A stretch of 64,000 nt of DNA from positions 62,001 through 126,000 of the forward strand of contig JBKAGO010000034.1 in the NCBI GenBank assembly GCA_046290435.1. Direction: 5' to 3'. The DNA is from CAVQUE01 sp046290435 (GTDB taxonomy: Bacteria > Actinomycetota > Acidimicrobiia > Acidimicrobiales > UBA8592). How positions within the stretch are numbered: the stretch's first letter is position 1; each line of letters begins with the position of its first letter. The notes beneath the pieces were generated by a model. The model did no database searches and was not told the origin of the DNA. It was given only the letters and a program-made list of their open reading frames with translations. Shown one piece after another: positions 39,101 through 46,114 of this stretch. A program made the position numbers and the translations under genes.

Positions 39101-39790
39101 ATGACGGTCAGCGTGCTCCGACCCGGATCCCCCGCCGCCACGGTGCGTGTTGCCATCGTCAACGACTACGACGTCGTCGTGGCCGGGGTGCAGGCGTTGC
39201 TGGCCGAACACGGCCGCCACATCGAGGTCGTGGAGCTGGTCACCAACGAGGCGGTCGGTACCCATGTCGACATCGCGCTCTACGACGCGTTCGCGCAGTC
39301 CGATCTCGATCTGTCCCGGCTGCGTTCGATCGTCGCCAATCCGCACGCGGCCGACGTCGTCGTCTACACGTGGAACTTCGACGGGCAGCTCGTCGACGCA
39401 GCGCTGGAGGCGGGAGCGAAGGGATATCTGGCCAAGTCGCTCTCGGGCACCGAGCTCGTCCGATCGCTCGATCGTGTCGCTGCGGGGGAGACCGTCGTCC
39501 AGCCCGGCGTCGGACGGGCACTGGCCATCGACGATCTCGAATGGCCCGGAAAGTCGGTCGGGCTCACCGAACGCGAGGCGGAGATCCTCTCGCTCATCGT
39601 CCAGGGCCTGTCCAACGTCGAGATCGCAGCGGTCGTCCACCTGTCGATAAACACGATCAAGGGCCACATCCGCACCTGCTACCGCAAGATCGGCGCCACC
39701 AACCGCGTCGATGCGGTGTTGTGGGGCACCGCCCATGGCATGCGACCCGACCATGACCGCATCGCGGGCTGGAGCACGTCCGGCGGCTGA
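39101..39790 (+). CDS. NarL/LuxR-family response regulator
   Basis: A 229-aa two-domain regulator. The receiver (about 15-130) starts VRVAIVNDYDVVVAGVQALL, has a likely phospho-acceptor in DIALYDAF and the conserved Lys in GAKGYLAKS. The C-terminal LuxR helix-turn-helix (about 160-215) contains LTEREAEILSLIVQGLSNVEIA and SINTIKGHIRTCYRKIG. It binds DNA as a dimer upon phosphorylation. No histidine kinase is adjacent; the multi-PAS protein at the left edge is a remote possibility. The ATG at 39101 is preceded by a purine-rich stretch (CGAAGATGG). Confidence 0.88.
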   Translation: MTVSVLRPGSPAATVRVAIVNDYDVVVAGVQALLAEHGRHIEVVELVTNEAVGTHVDIALYDAFAQSDLDLSRLRSIVANPHAADVVVYTWNFDGQLVDAALEAGAKGYLAKSLSGTELVRSLDRVAAGETVVQPGVGRALAIDDLEWPGKSVGLTEREAEILSLIVQGLSNVEIAAVVHLSINTIKGHIRTCYRKIGATNRVDAVLWGTAHGMRPDHDRIAGWSTSGG

Positions 39791-39927
39791 CACGTCACGG
39801 GTTCGGTCCCGAGAGCGGCGGCGACCGTTCGCCCGCGCAATGCATGGAGTGGGAAGCCGGACCGGCAGCCGTGCCGGTGGCGCACGGGCCCGCGGCGCCG
39901 CTGAGGTGGTCACGCCCCGCCGGGTGT

Positions 39928-39953
39928 GTTTGCGGCGCGTCGGGATCGGGCAC
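39928..39953 (+). promoter_or_regulatory. Putative SigB/SigF-like promoter
   Basis: GTTT (39928-39931), 16 nt, GGGCAC (39948-39953), 40 nt before the ATG at 39994. Confidence 0.5.
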
Positions 39954-39993
39954 GCCCGCGGCTGATGACATCACCGTCCGGGAGACGTAACCA

Positions 39994-40392
39994 ATGGGAA
40001 TGATCCGCAAGACCTTCTCGATCGCCACGCTCGGTCTGGTCGACTTCCGGTCGAAGAAGGAGAAGTTGGTCCGCGCCGAGAACGAACGTGACGATGCGCT
40101 CGCCGCAGCGGAGAAGAGCGAACGCGAGCGAGAGCGTCACCGCGAACGGGCAAGCCGGGCCGAGCGCAAGGCGGAGAAGGCCCAGCTCGACGCCCTGGCC
40201 GCCGAGAAGCGGCGTCGTCGTGAGCGCCGACGGTCGGGCCGCTCGGGGGTCAGCTCGTTGACCGATGTCGCCGATGCCGGTGTCACGGGCGGCCGGCGAG
40301 CCCGACGCAAGGCCGAGCGCGCCGCCCGACGTGCCCGTAAGCAGGGCGAGGCGGTGCTGAGCGCCGCCGGCGAACGCGTCTCGACGGGCTGA
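39994..40392 (+). CDS. Basic coiled-coil protein
   Basis: A 132-aa protein. After a short N-terminal segment that could insert shallowly in a membrane (MIRKTFSIATLGLVDF) comes a long charged helix rich in Glu, Arg and Ala (about 22-75), then a basic Arg/Lys-rich tail. Similar short actinobacterial proteins begin with GLVDFRSKKE-like sequence, but I know no function. The stop TGA overlaps the ATG of a 55-aa membrane protein, so both are one unit. A SigF-like promoter lies 40 nt upstream. Confidence 0.72.
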   Translation: MGMIRKTFSIATLGLVDFRSKKEKLVRAENERDDALAAAEKSERERERHRERASRAERKAEKAQLDALAAEKRRRRERRRSGRSGVSSLTDVADAGVTGGRRARRKAERAARRARKQGEAVLSAAGERVSTG

Positions 40393-40559
40393 TGGAGACC
40401 TGGCTCGCCGTCGCGCTGATCGTGGTCGTCGCGTCGATCCTGATCGTCGCGGGGGTGTATCTCCTCGAGCGTCGAGCAGATCGTGAGGACGAGGTCGACC
40501 GATCGCGGCGGCGCCGCAGGGACCGAGAACTCGACTCGCTCGAGGGGCCCCACACCTGA
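40392..40559 (+). CDS. Small single-pass membrane protein (55 aa)
   Basis: A 55-aa frame: METW, then one hydrophobic segment (LAVALIVVVASILIVAGVYLL), then a strongly charged cytoplasmic-type tail rich in Arg, Asp and Glu. The ATG overlaps the TGA of the upstream gene (TGATG, sharing A), a coupling signal that supports it. No family recognised. It could anchor the coiled-coil protein at the membrane; this is inference from gene order. Confidence 0.65.
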   Translation: METWLAVALIVVVASILIVAGVYLLERRADREDEVDRSRRRRRDRELDSLEGPHT

Positions 40560-40604
40560 TCGATCGCTCGTGGGACGGCCGACAGCCCGCGACGAGCCCT
40601 GATC

Positions 40605-40802
40605 TCAGCCCGGCGGCACGGGCGCACCGGCGGCTCCGGGCGGCTCCTGGTCCGGGTGATCGCGATGGGGCAACACCGTCGCGATGTCGTCGGCGTCGAT
40701 GTCGACGGGTGCCGGGTCGATGGTCTGCTCGTCGCGCTCGCGCTCGCGCTCCCGCTCGTGGTCGTCGTCACGTGTCGGCTCTTCGTGCGGGTCGTCGCTC
40801 AT
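40605..40802 (-). CDS. Small acidic hypothetical protein (65 aa)
   Basis: A 65-aa soluble, highly charged protein with an Arg/Glu alternating run (HERERERERDE) and an acidic middle (DIDADDIATVL). No family recognised. The ATG at 40802 overlaps the AI-2E transporter stop (ATGA). A GTTT-N15-GGGTAG element lies 55 nt upstream, inside the 3' end of the transporter gene, so it may also be transcribed alone. Confidence 0.62.
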   Translation of the reverse strand: MSDDPHEEPTRDDDHERERERERDEQTIDPAPVDIDADDIATVLPHRDHPDQEPPGAAGAPVPPG

Positions 40803-42022
40803 GGGTTCTCCTCGTCGCGTCGGACATTGCGACCGGGTTGGGCCGGTCGCCACCGCACTACCCGCTGGTCGCGCTCGGAAACGTCCGGCGCGATCGTCGA
40901 CGGTCCGTCGGCGGCCTCGACGCCGCCGCGGATGGCCGAGGCGCCGGCGGTCACCATCGCCGCGATCGGTACTGCGACGAGCGCGCCGGTGATGCCGGCC
41001 AGTGCCCCGCCGATGGCAAGGACGGTCAGGATCACCGCCGGATGGAGATGGACCTGCCGGCGCATCACCAACGGCATGATGACGTCGCCTTCCACCTGTT
41101 GGACGACGAAGGTGACGATCACCACGATGATTGCGTCGGTCAGGCCGTTGGACACGAGGGCCACGAGCGCAGCCAGCGCCCCGGCGGTCGTCGCCCCGAC
41201 GATCGGGAAGAACGCTGCGAAGAAGGTCAGCACGGCCAGCGGCAGCGCCAGCGGCACGCCGATCACGACCAGCGCGATCCCTATGAAGGTTGCGTCGACG
41301 ACGCCGGTGATGGCGACGCCGCGCATGTACGCGCCGAGCGCATCGAAGGCAGCGTGGCCGCCGATGTCGACCGTCGGCCGGCGCGGGGGACGGATCCGTC
41401 GGGTGATCCACTTCCACATCAGCGGGCCGTCCTTCAGGAAGAAGAAGAGCAGGACGAGCGTCAGGAATCCGGCGCCGAGCAGTTCGACGGCGGTACGGGC
41501 CGGTCCGAGTCCGTTGCCGGCGATGCCCGCCGTCAGCGCCTCGCCCGCCCGATCCTCCAGGTCGTCGATCTCGGCGGAGGTGAGGTCCAATGGCCCGCTC
41601 TGGAGCCAGTTGCGGATCTCGCCTTCGATCTCGCCCCATTGGGTGTCGGATGTGAGTTGCTGGCCGACGGTGACGAAGATCAGATAGCCGACGCCCACCA
41701 GCAGGCCGGCTCCGAGGAGCATGACGATCCAGGTGGCCACGATGGGCGGCGCGCCGTGGCGGCGCAGCCAGTCGCTGAGCGGCCAGAACAGCGCGGAGAA
41801 CAACAAGGCGATGAGGACGGGGACCAGCACCAGCCGAAACAGACCGAGGATCCAGATCAGCCCGACGACACCCACGGCGAGGACGAGAAGACGCCATGTC
41901 CAACCGGTGGCCCGTTCCAACCAGCGCGGAACGGCCCAGGCCGCGTCGAGGGGATGGGTCTCGGCACTGCTCTCGCTGCTGTGCGAGCGGCCGGCCGGCA
42001 TGTCGCCGGACGACGGCGCCAT
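40799..42022 (-). CDS. AI-2E family transporter (DUF20/PerM-type)
   Basis: A 407-aa polytopic membrane protein. Eight hydrophobic segments are seen from about residue 45 to 360. Family marks include LVPVLIALLFSALFWPLSDWL, LLFFFLKDGPLM, and FFPIVGATTAGALAAL with QQVEGDVIMPLVM, typical of the AI-2E exporter/PerM family. Substrates range from autoinducer-2 to ions; none can be inferred here. The ATG at 42022 overlaps the stop of the repeat protein gene by 1 nt and the 3' end overlaps the next gene by 4 nt. The three genes form an operon. Confidence 0.9.
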   Translation of the reverse strand: MAPSSGDMPAGRSHSSESSAETHPLDAAWAVPRWLERATGWTWRLLVLAVGVVGLIWILGLFRLVLVPVLIALLFSALFWPLSDWLRRHGAPPIVATWIVMLLGAGLLVGVGYLIFVTVGQQLTSDTQWGEIEGEIRNWLQSGPLDLTSAEIDDLEDRAGEALTAGIAGNGLGPARTAVELLGAGFLTLVLLFFFLKDGPLMWKWITRRIRPPRRPTVDIGGHAAFDALGAYMRGVAITGVVDATFIGIALVVIGVPLALPLAVLTFFAAFFPIVGATTAGALAALVALVSNGLTDAIIVVIVTFVVQQVEGDVIMPLVMRRQVHLHPAVILTVLAIGGALAGITGALVAVPIAAMVTAGASAIRGGVEAADGPSTIAPDVSERDQRVVRWRPAQPGRNVRRDEENP

Positions 42023-42537
42023 CAGGTGCCCGGGTCGTCGGGGCCCACCCGTCGGCGAAGTGCGGCGACCATGTCGGCTGTTCGGCGGAGGACCGTCTCG
42101 GTCGCCCGCAACGACAGCGACGTCACCCTGACCGGCAAGCCCCGCAGCCGAGCGAGGACAGGGCCGGTGTCGGTGGTGCGGGAGGTGCGCGCGTCGTCGG
42201 TGTCGGCGACGAGGGAGGTGTCGGCGACGAGGGAGGTGTCGGCGACGAGGGAGGTGTCGGCGACGAGGGAGGTGTCGGCGACGAGGGAGGTGTCGGCGAC
42301 GGTGCGGCTGCTCCGGCGACGGATGCCGAGGCGGCGGGCGAATGCGGCCAGGTCGGGCTTGTCCTCGTCGGTGCGATCGCTCCATCTCGGCCGGTTGTCG
42401 GGTGGGACGGGCCCCAGATGATCGGGAGCACCGGCCGTGCCCACGTCGGGCTGGAGGGGAGCGGTGCTCGCGGGGGCATCGGGGTCGACGGCGGTGTGAC
42501 CGCTGCGCGCCAACTCTGGGGAACGAGGTTTGGCCAT
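42022..42537 (-). CDS. Hypothetical protein with VADTSL tandem repeats
   Basis: A 171-aa soluble protein. The N-terminal third is Pro/Asp-rich and the C-terminal third is basic and helical (LSLRATETVLRRTADMVAALRRR). Between them lie five perfect hexapeptide repeats VADTSL and a sixth partial copy. The repeats come from an 18-bp DNA unit and so could vary in number between strains. No family recognised. A full SigF-like promoter ends 9 nt before the ATG; it leads the operon with the AI-2E transporter. Confidence 0.7.
   Translation of the reverse strand: MAKPRSPELARSGHTAVDPDAPASTAPLQPDVGTAGAPDHLGPVPPDNRPRWSDRTDEDKPDLAAFARRLGIRRRSSRTVADTSLVADTSLVADTSLVADTSLVADTSLVADTDDARTSRTTDTGPVLARLRGLPVRVTSLSLRATETVLRRTADMVAALRRRVGPDDPGT
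42201..42300. repeat. 18-bp perfect tandem repeat, five copies plus a partial
   Basis: The unit TGTCGGCGACGAGGGAGG is repeated without change at 42201, 42219, 42237, 42255 and 42273, then a partial copy starts at 42291. It encodes VADTSL on the minus strand. There are no spacers, so this is not CRISPR. Confidence 0.97.
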
Positions 42538-42546
42538 GGCCGCGCC

Positions 42547-42572
42547 CTACCCGACGGGGCGCGCGCCGAAAC
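42547..42572 (-). promoter_or_regulatory. SigB/SigF-like promoter, leaderless spacing
   Basis: Minus strand GTTT (42572-42569), 16 nt, GGGTAG (42552-42547), exactly 9 nt before the ATG at 42537. Confidence 0.7.
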
Positions 42573-42598
42573 CCGACCTGCGCGGCGGGTTTCGGCGC
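42563..42598. repeat. 13-bp perfect inverted repeat holding two outward -35 elements
   Basis: GCGCCGAAACCCG (42563-42575) and its exact reverse complement (42586-42598) are separated by 10 nt. Each arm carries a GTTT facing outward, one for each divergent gene. Confidence 0.8.
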
Positions 42599-42614
42599 CG
42601 TGGGGCCCGGACAC
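42589..42614 (+). promoter_or_regulatory. Putative SigB/SigF-like promoter, leaderless spacing
   Basis: GTTT (42589-42592), 16 nt, GGACAC (42609-42614), exactly 9 nt before the ATG at 42624. The -10 is weaker than its divergent partner. Confidence 0.4.
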
Positions 42615-42623
42615 GCTCGCGCC

Positions 42624-43313
42624 ATGGCTGCGCCCCCGCCCCCGATCGACGCTCGCGAGGCAGTGTCGTCTCCCGCACTGCCGGCACTCGTCGCCGGCTC
42701 CCCCGCGATCGAGACGGTCGAGGTGCGATGGTGGCACGACCGGCCGCTGCCGTCGGAGCTCCATGAGGTGTGCGTCGAGGCGGCGGGTCCCGCGGGCGAT
42801 ATCGAGCACCGGGTGGACACCTACCTGCGGCATTGCGGCGACGATCTCTCGGTGAAGATCCGCGGCGCAGACACACTGGACGTCAAGCAGCGGTGCGGGC
42901 CCGTCACGGTGTCGGTCCTCGTCGCAGGTGTGCAGGGCCGCGTGGAGCAGTGGCGGAAGTGGACCTTCCGCTCGGTTGCAGGCGGCGAGGCGGCCGGCGA
43001 CGCCGATGCGCCCGCTCCGTCGCACGAGACCGACGAGTCGCGGCACTGGCTGGCGGTGGAGAAGACGCGGTGCCTGGTCGGCGAGGGGTCCGCCACCGTG
43101 GAGCTCACCGAGGTCCGCATCACGGATCGACCCCACTGGACGCTCGCACTCGAGGGGCCCGTCGACATCGGGTTGGTCGGGCTGCGGGACGCGGCAGCAG
43201 CGCTGCAACTCGGGCGATTCCCGCGATGGTTCGGCATCGAGACCTCGACGTCGTACGCGACCTTCGTCGAGCCGCCGAGCCCCGCCGGTTTGGGTCCGGC
43301 CGCATCCGGATAG
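42624..43313 (+). CDS. Hypothetical protein, possibly CYTH-like
   Basis: A 229-aa soluble protein. Segments such as HRVDTYLRHCGDDLSVKIRG and LDVKQRCG, with later charged strands (WLAVEKTRCLVG, ATVELTEVRI), recall the charged beta-tunnel of CYTH/triphosphatase proteins, but the EXEXK motif is not seen, so this is weak. The C-terminus holds WFGIETSTSYATF. It shares a divergent control region with the VADTSL operon. Its stop TAG forms part of the -10 element (GGATAG) of the following YflT-like gene. Confidence 0.65.
   Translation: MAAPPPPIDAREAVSSPALPALVAGSPAIETVEVRWWHDRPLPSELHEVCVEAAGPAGDIEHRVDTYLRHCGDDLSVKIRGADTLDVKQRCGPVTVSVLVAGVQGRVEQWRKWTFRSVAGGEAAGDADAPAPSHETDESRHWLAVEKTRCLVGEGSATVELTEVRITDRPHWTLALEGPVDIGLVGLRDAAAALQLGRFPRWFGIETSTSYATFVEPPSPAGLGPAASG
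43288..43313 (+). promoter_or_regulatory. Putative SigB/SigF-like promoter
   Basis: GTTT (43288-43291), 16 nt, GGATAG (43308-43313), 40 nt before the YflT-like ATG. The last three bases are the stop codon of the upstream gene. Confidence 0.45.
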
Positions 43314-43353
43314 GCACCGCACGACCGCGAGCCCAGTTCTGACGGAGGATCCG

Positions 43354-43950
43354 ATGCCCAGCAACCCCGCCCCTTTCGGCGAATCGGACCAACGTGCACC
43401 GCTCGACGAGGGGGTGTCGGCGGGGGCGACCCCCGCTGGTCGAGATTCACGGACCGATGTCGCCGACTCCCCGGGTTCGCCCGGCGATGTGCCGGGCGAA
43501 CCGATGCCGCAGGTCCGGGTCGGTGGCTACACCGACTACGCCGATGCCCAGGCCGCCATGGACCGGCTGAGCGACGCCGGCCTCGACATCGGCGGGGCGG
43601 CGATCACCTGGAGTGGCCTCCGCCGGATCGAATACGTCCTCGGTCGCCGGACCACCCTCACCGCCGCCCGCGACGGACTGCTCTCGGGTGCGTGGCTGGG
43701 CCTGATCGTCTCGCTGCTGCTGCTGTTGTTCGTCGAGCTCGATGCCGACACGAGCGAGCTCGGCCTGATCGTGACCTGGACCCTGGTGTTCGCAGCCGTC
43801 GGAGCCGCATGGAGCGCCCTCATGCATGCGTCGATGCGCGGCACCCGCGATTTCACCACCCTGCCTCGGCTCGAGGCCGAGCGCTACGACGTCTGGATCG
43901 ACGCCGGCCAGGCGGCCCGGGCGCGTTCGCTCCTCGGCTCCCGCAGCTGA
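43354..43950 (+). CDS. YflT/general stress protein 17M-like membrane protein
   Basis: A 198-aa protein. A Pro/Asp-rich N-terminal 50 residues is followed by a small alpha/beta domain of the YflT/GS17M kind (VGGYTDYADAQAAMDRLSDAG with AAITWSGLRRIEYVLG) and two membrane segments (GAWLGLIVSLLLLLFVEL and LIVTWTLVFAAVGAAW), then a short tail (RYDVWIDAGQAARA). B. subtilis YflT and GS17M belong to the SigB regulon, which agrees with the promoter motif upstream. GGAGG lies 5 nt before the ATG at 43354. Confidence 0.82.
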   Translation: MPSNPAPFGESDQRAPLDEGVSAGATPAGRDSRTDVADSPGSPGDVPGEPMPQVRVGGYTDYADAQAAMDRLSDAGLDIGGAAITWSGLRRIEYVLGRRTTLTAARDGLLSGAWLGLIVSLLLLLFVELDADTSELGLIVTWTLVFAAVGAAWSALMHASMRGTRDFTTLPRLEAERYDVWIDAGQAARARSLLGSRS

Positions 43951-44024
43951 AGACGGCATCGGGTTCGGCGGAGGGGCCATCGGCGCTTCGCCGCCCCGCT
44001 CGACTGAGCTAAGGTCGACTTTCG

Positions 44025-44336
44025 ATGACGATCCAACCATCGCAGCTCGATATCGCGCGTGGCGAGGGCGACCGCACCCTGGTGCTGACCGGCGTCGTCG
44101 ATTCCCACACCGCGTCCCGACTGTCGGATCGCCTGGATCGCCTGGGCGAACGTGCCGACGTGGCGATCGACATCAGCGGCGTCGAGTTCATCGACTCCTC
44201 AGGTCTTCGTGCGGTGATTGCGGCGCACGTCGCTCTCGCCGAGGCAGGCCACCGTCTCGTTCTCACCGGATCTTCCGATCCGTTCGATCGGCTCCTGGAG
44301 ATCACCGGCCTGGACGACCAACTCCATCGTGGGTGA
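44025..44336 (+). CDS. STAS-domain anti-sigma factor antagonist
   Basis: A 103-aa STAS protein with VEFIDSSGLRAVIAAH, where the DSSG serine is the expected phosphorylation site. It is similar to the STAS at 15.9 kb. It is directly followed, 3 nt later, by an RsbW-type ATPase gene, the classical antagonist/anti-sigma pair (RsbV-RsbW, SpoIIAA-SpoIIAB). No sigma gene adjoins, so the pair must act on a sigma factor elsewhere, such as that at 27.4 kb. The ATG at 44025 lacks a clear SD sequence. Confidence 0.9.
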   Translation: MTIQPSQLDIARGEGDRTLVLTGVVDSHTASRLSDRLDRLGERADVAIDISGVEFIDSSGLRAVIAAHVALAEAGHRLVLTGSSDPFDRLLEITGLDDQLHRG

Positions 44337-44339
44337 ACG

Positions 44340-44801
44340 ATGCATGGAAATCCGACAGCTCGCGGGGCGATGACGATGGGGGCGTTCCCCGCCGCCGGCG
44401 ATCCCTTCGATCGTCGCTATGAAGGAGAGACGGCAGTCGTCAACGGCGTGCGCCTCGACATCGACGCCTGGTTGATCGCCCAGGCAGCAGACGACGACAC
44501 CCGTGCACGGGCGGCGCTCGTCGTCAGCGAACTGGTGTCGAACGCCGTCCAGGCATCGCCGGGCCGGCCCTTCGACCTCAGCGCCCGGCGAGCCCGGCAC
44601 GAGACCATCACCGTGACGGTCACGAACCTCGCCGAGGACCCCCAGATCCCACCGCGCGGCGATTGGCGACCCGATGACGTGCTCGCCCCCGGGGGCCGGG
44701 GGCTCGCGATCGTCGACTCGCTGTGCGACGAAGTGGCCATCACAACCTTGGGCGACGGTCACGTGACGGTCGAGGCCACGCTCGCTGCAGGGTTCACCTG
44801 A
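44340..44801 (+). CDS. RsbW-type anti-sigma ATPase
   Basis: A 153-aa GHKL ATPase. The N-box ALVVSELVSNAVQAS (about 58-72), the Asp region TVTVTNLAEDPQIP and the G-box APGGRGLAIVDSL are all visible, so ATP binding is expected, more clearly than in the sigma-operon homologue at 28.2 kb. It would phosphorylate the STAS protein encoded immediately upstream and bind a sigma factor. The ATG at 44340 follows the STAS stop by 3 nt; a later in-frame ATG (44371) is possible. Confidence 0.9.
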   Translation: MHGNPTARGAMTMGAFPAAGDPFDRRYEGETAVVNGVRLDIDAWLIAQAADDDTRARAALVVSELVSNAVQASPGRPFDLSARRARHETITVTVTNLAEDPQIPPRGDWRPDDVLAPGGRGLAIVDSLCDEVAITTLGDGHVTVEATLAAGFT

Positions 44802-44872
44802 TTCCGTCGCCCATCGGGGCCGGAGGGTGCGCGCCCTCACGAGTCGCCACGGTTCGGACCTCACCTCGGAGC

Positions 44873-44898
44873 GTTTTGGCTGCGGCGGCTGCGGGTAG
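44873..44898 (+). promoter_or_regulatory. SigB/SigF-like promoter, leaderless spacing
   Basis: GTTT (44873-44876), 16 nt, GGGTAG (44893-44898), exactly 9 nt before the ATG at 44908. Confidence 0.7.
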
Positions 44899-44907
44899 CA
44901 GCCGCAC

Positions 44908-45159
44908 ATGACCGAACAGGACACACCGGCTGACGACACCGACCCCGGAGACCAGCGCGGCGCCGAGATGCTCGATGCCGACAAGCTCGGGGGCAACAGC
45001 ATCGGTTCCGATGCCCGCATCGCCGAGGAGCAGTTCCCGCCCGACGAGCCCCTCGGGGTCGAGGACCCTGCCATCGTCCAGGGCGGGTCCGGCACCCGCG
45101 ACGATCTCGATACCCGCGAATGGCGCACCGAGGACGAGCCGCAGCCCGAAGAGGACTGA
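44908..45159 (+). CDS. Small acidic protein, DUF5709-like
   Basis: An 83-aa soluble acidic protein with little predicted order. MLDADKLGG and FPPDEPLGVEDP resemble the short actinobacterial proteins grouped as DUF5709; I am not certain. It is probably cytoplasmic. The promoter motif with 9-nt spacing marks it as a stress-controlled leaderless gene. It stands alone, with the oppositely oriented 54-aa membrane protein after it. Confidence 0.68.
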   Translation: MTEQDTPADDTDPGDQRGAEMLDADKLGGNSIGSDARIAEEQFPPDEPLGVEDPAIVQGGSGTRDDLDTREWRTEDEPQPEED

Positions 45160-45226
45160 GAGGCCTGGCGGCGCGTCCCGCATCTCTCAGCTTCGGGGGT
45201 GGCCCCGGAAGGGAAGGCCTGACGGC

Positions 45227-45391
45227 TCAGTACCAGCGGCCCCGGGCGAATCCGCCGAAGGCGAGGAGTCCTACCAGGGCGACGATGAGCCCGAGGATCC
45301 AACTCCAGAAGATCGCGATCACGATGCCGACGACCACGAGGATGCCGCCGGTCGAGATGCCTGCGATACCAGTGTTCGATTGCGTTGCCAT
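45227..45391 (-). CDS. Small membrane protein (54 aa)
   Basis: A 54-aa protein made of a polar N-terminus (MATQSNTGIAGIST), a long hydrophobic region (GGILVVVGIVIAIFWSWILG and LIVALVGLLAFGG), possibly a hairpin of two segments, and a short basic end (RGRWY). AAGGAG lies 6 nt before the ATG at 45391. No family recognised; similar short hydrophobic proteins are frequent near CsbD-type genes. A near-consensus SigF-like element lies 51 nt upstream. Confidence 0.7.
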   Translation of the reverse strand: MATQSNTGIAGISTGGILVVVGIVIAIFWSWILGLIVALVGLLAFGGFARGRWY

Positions 45392-45442
45392 GTCCAACTC
45401 CTTGGTCGAGGGTGCGTTCACCCTTTCGGCGATGAGCTGACA

Positions 45443-45468
45443 CTCCCCGCGGAGCCCGATACCCAAAC
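45443..45468 (-). promoter_or_regulatory. Near-consensus SigB/SigF-like element
   Basis: Minus strand GTTT (45468-45465), 16 nt, GGGGAG (45448-45443). The key T of GGGTAG is G here, so the call is weak. Confidence 0.35.
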
Positions 45469-45495
45469 CTCCGGCGCCGTCCGAGGCCGACCGGC

Positions 45496-45522
45496 GTTTC
45501 CCCATCCGTCGGGGTGGGGTAG
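45496..45522 (+). promoter_or_regulatory. SigB/SigF-like promoter, leaderless spacing
   Basis: GTTT (45496-45499), 17 nt, GGGTAG (45517-45522), exactly 9 nt before the bpa ATG at 45532. Confidence 0.7.
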
Positions 45523-45531
45523 GCAGCGCCC

Positions 45532-46062
45532 ATGCGAAACGAACCGGCCCCCCAGCCCCAGGCGACAGCACCGCGTGCCGTGGAACGGCCCGACGGAGCC
45601 CCGGACCAGGCCGGCGATGTCACGCCCGCGGTGGCGCAGGCCACGGGTGACTCGTCGGCGGTGCAGGTGACCGATCCCGTCGGGCTCCTCCGCATCGCCT
45701 CGATGGTGAAGAAGGTCGACGATCAGCTCGATCATCTGGATCTCGACGAGGCGGCGGCGGACCGTCTCGACGGCATCGCGCACGAAGTGCGTGCTGACCT
45801 CGCCCATGCCGTGTCCGGTGATCTCCTCGACGAGTACGACCGCCTCGTGGGCGACGCCGGGAGGCGCCGCAGCGTCGCCGAGACGACACTGGTGTACGCC
45901 CAGCTCACCGGCTGGCTCGATGGGGTCATGCAGGGTCTCCAGCTCCAGGCGGCGACCGCACAGGTGGCGCGAGCGCAGCGCCTGGCCGAGGCATCGGCGC
46001 GCCGGCAGCCCCCGTCACACGATGGCGAGCCGTCGCCACGCCGCGACAACAGCTACCTCTGA
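45532..46062 (+). CDS. bpa: Bacterial proteasome activator Bpa/PafE (DUF2587)
   Basis: A 176-aa protein. After a disordered 45-residue N-terminus comes the helical DUF2587 core: VGLLRIASMVKKVDDQLDHL, a second and third helix, and the typical AQLTGWLDGVMQGLQLQAATAQVARAQ region near 125-150. The last residues NSYL match the HbYX-like C-terminal motif by which Bpa docks on the 20S proteasome and opens its gate without ATP. Proteasome genes are not in this window. The SigF-like promoter with 9-nt spacing suggests stress-induced proteolysis, in line with the heat-stress role known in mycobacteria. Confidence 0.85.
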   Translation: MRNEPAPQPQATAPRAVERPDGAPDQAGDVTPAVAQATGDSSAVQVTDPVGLLRIASMVKKVDDQLDHLDLDEAAADRLDGIAHEVRADLAHAVSGDLLDEYDRLVGDAGRRRSVAETTLVYAQLTGWLDGVMQGLQLQAATAQVARAQRLAEASARRQPPSHDGEPSPRRDNSYL

Positions 46063-46114
46063 CCCGGCTTGTGGCGGTCGCGGCTGGATCTCCCGCTCTG
46101 ACCCGACCTCGCGC

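Noticed and set aside
42201..42300. Possible CRISPR-like repeat array
   Set aside because: Units are directly adjacent without spacers and encode a hexapeptide repeat.
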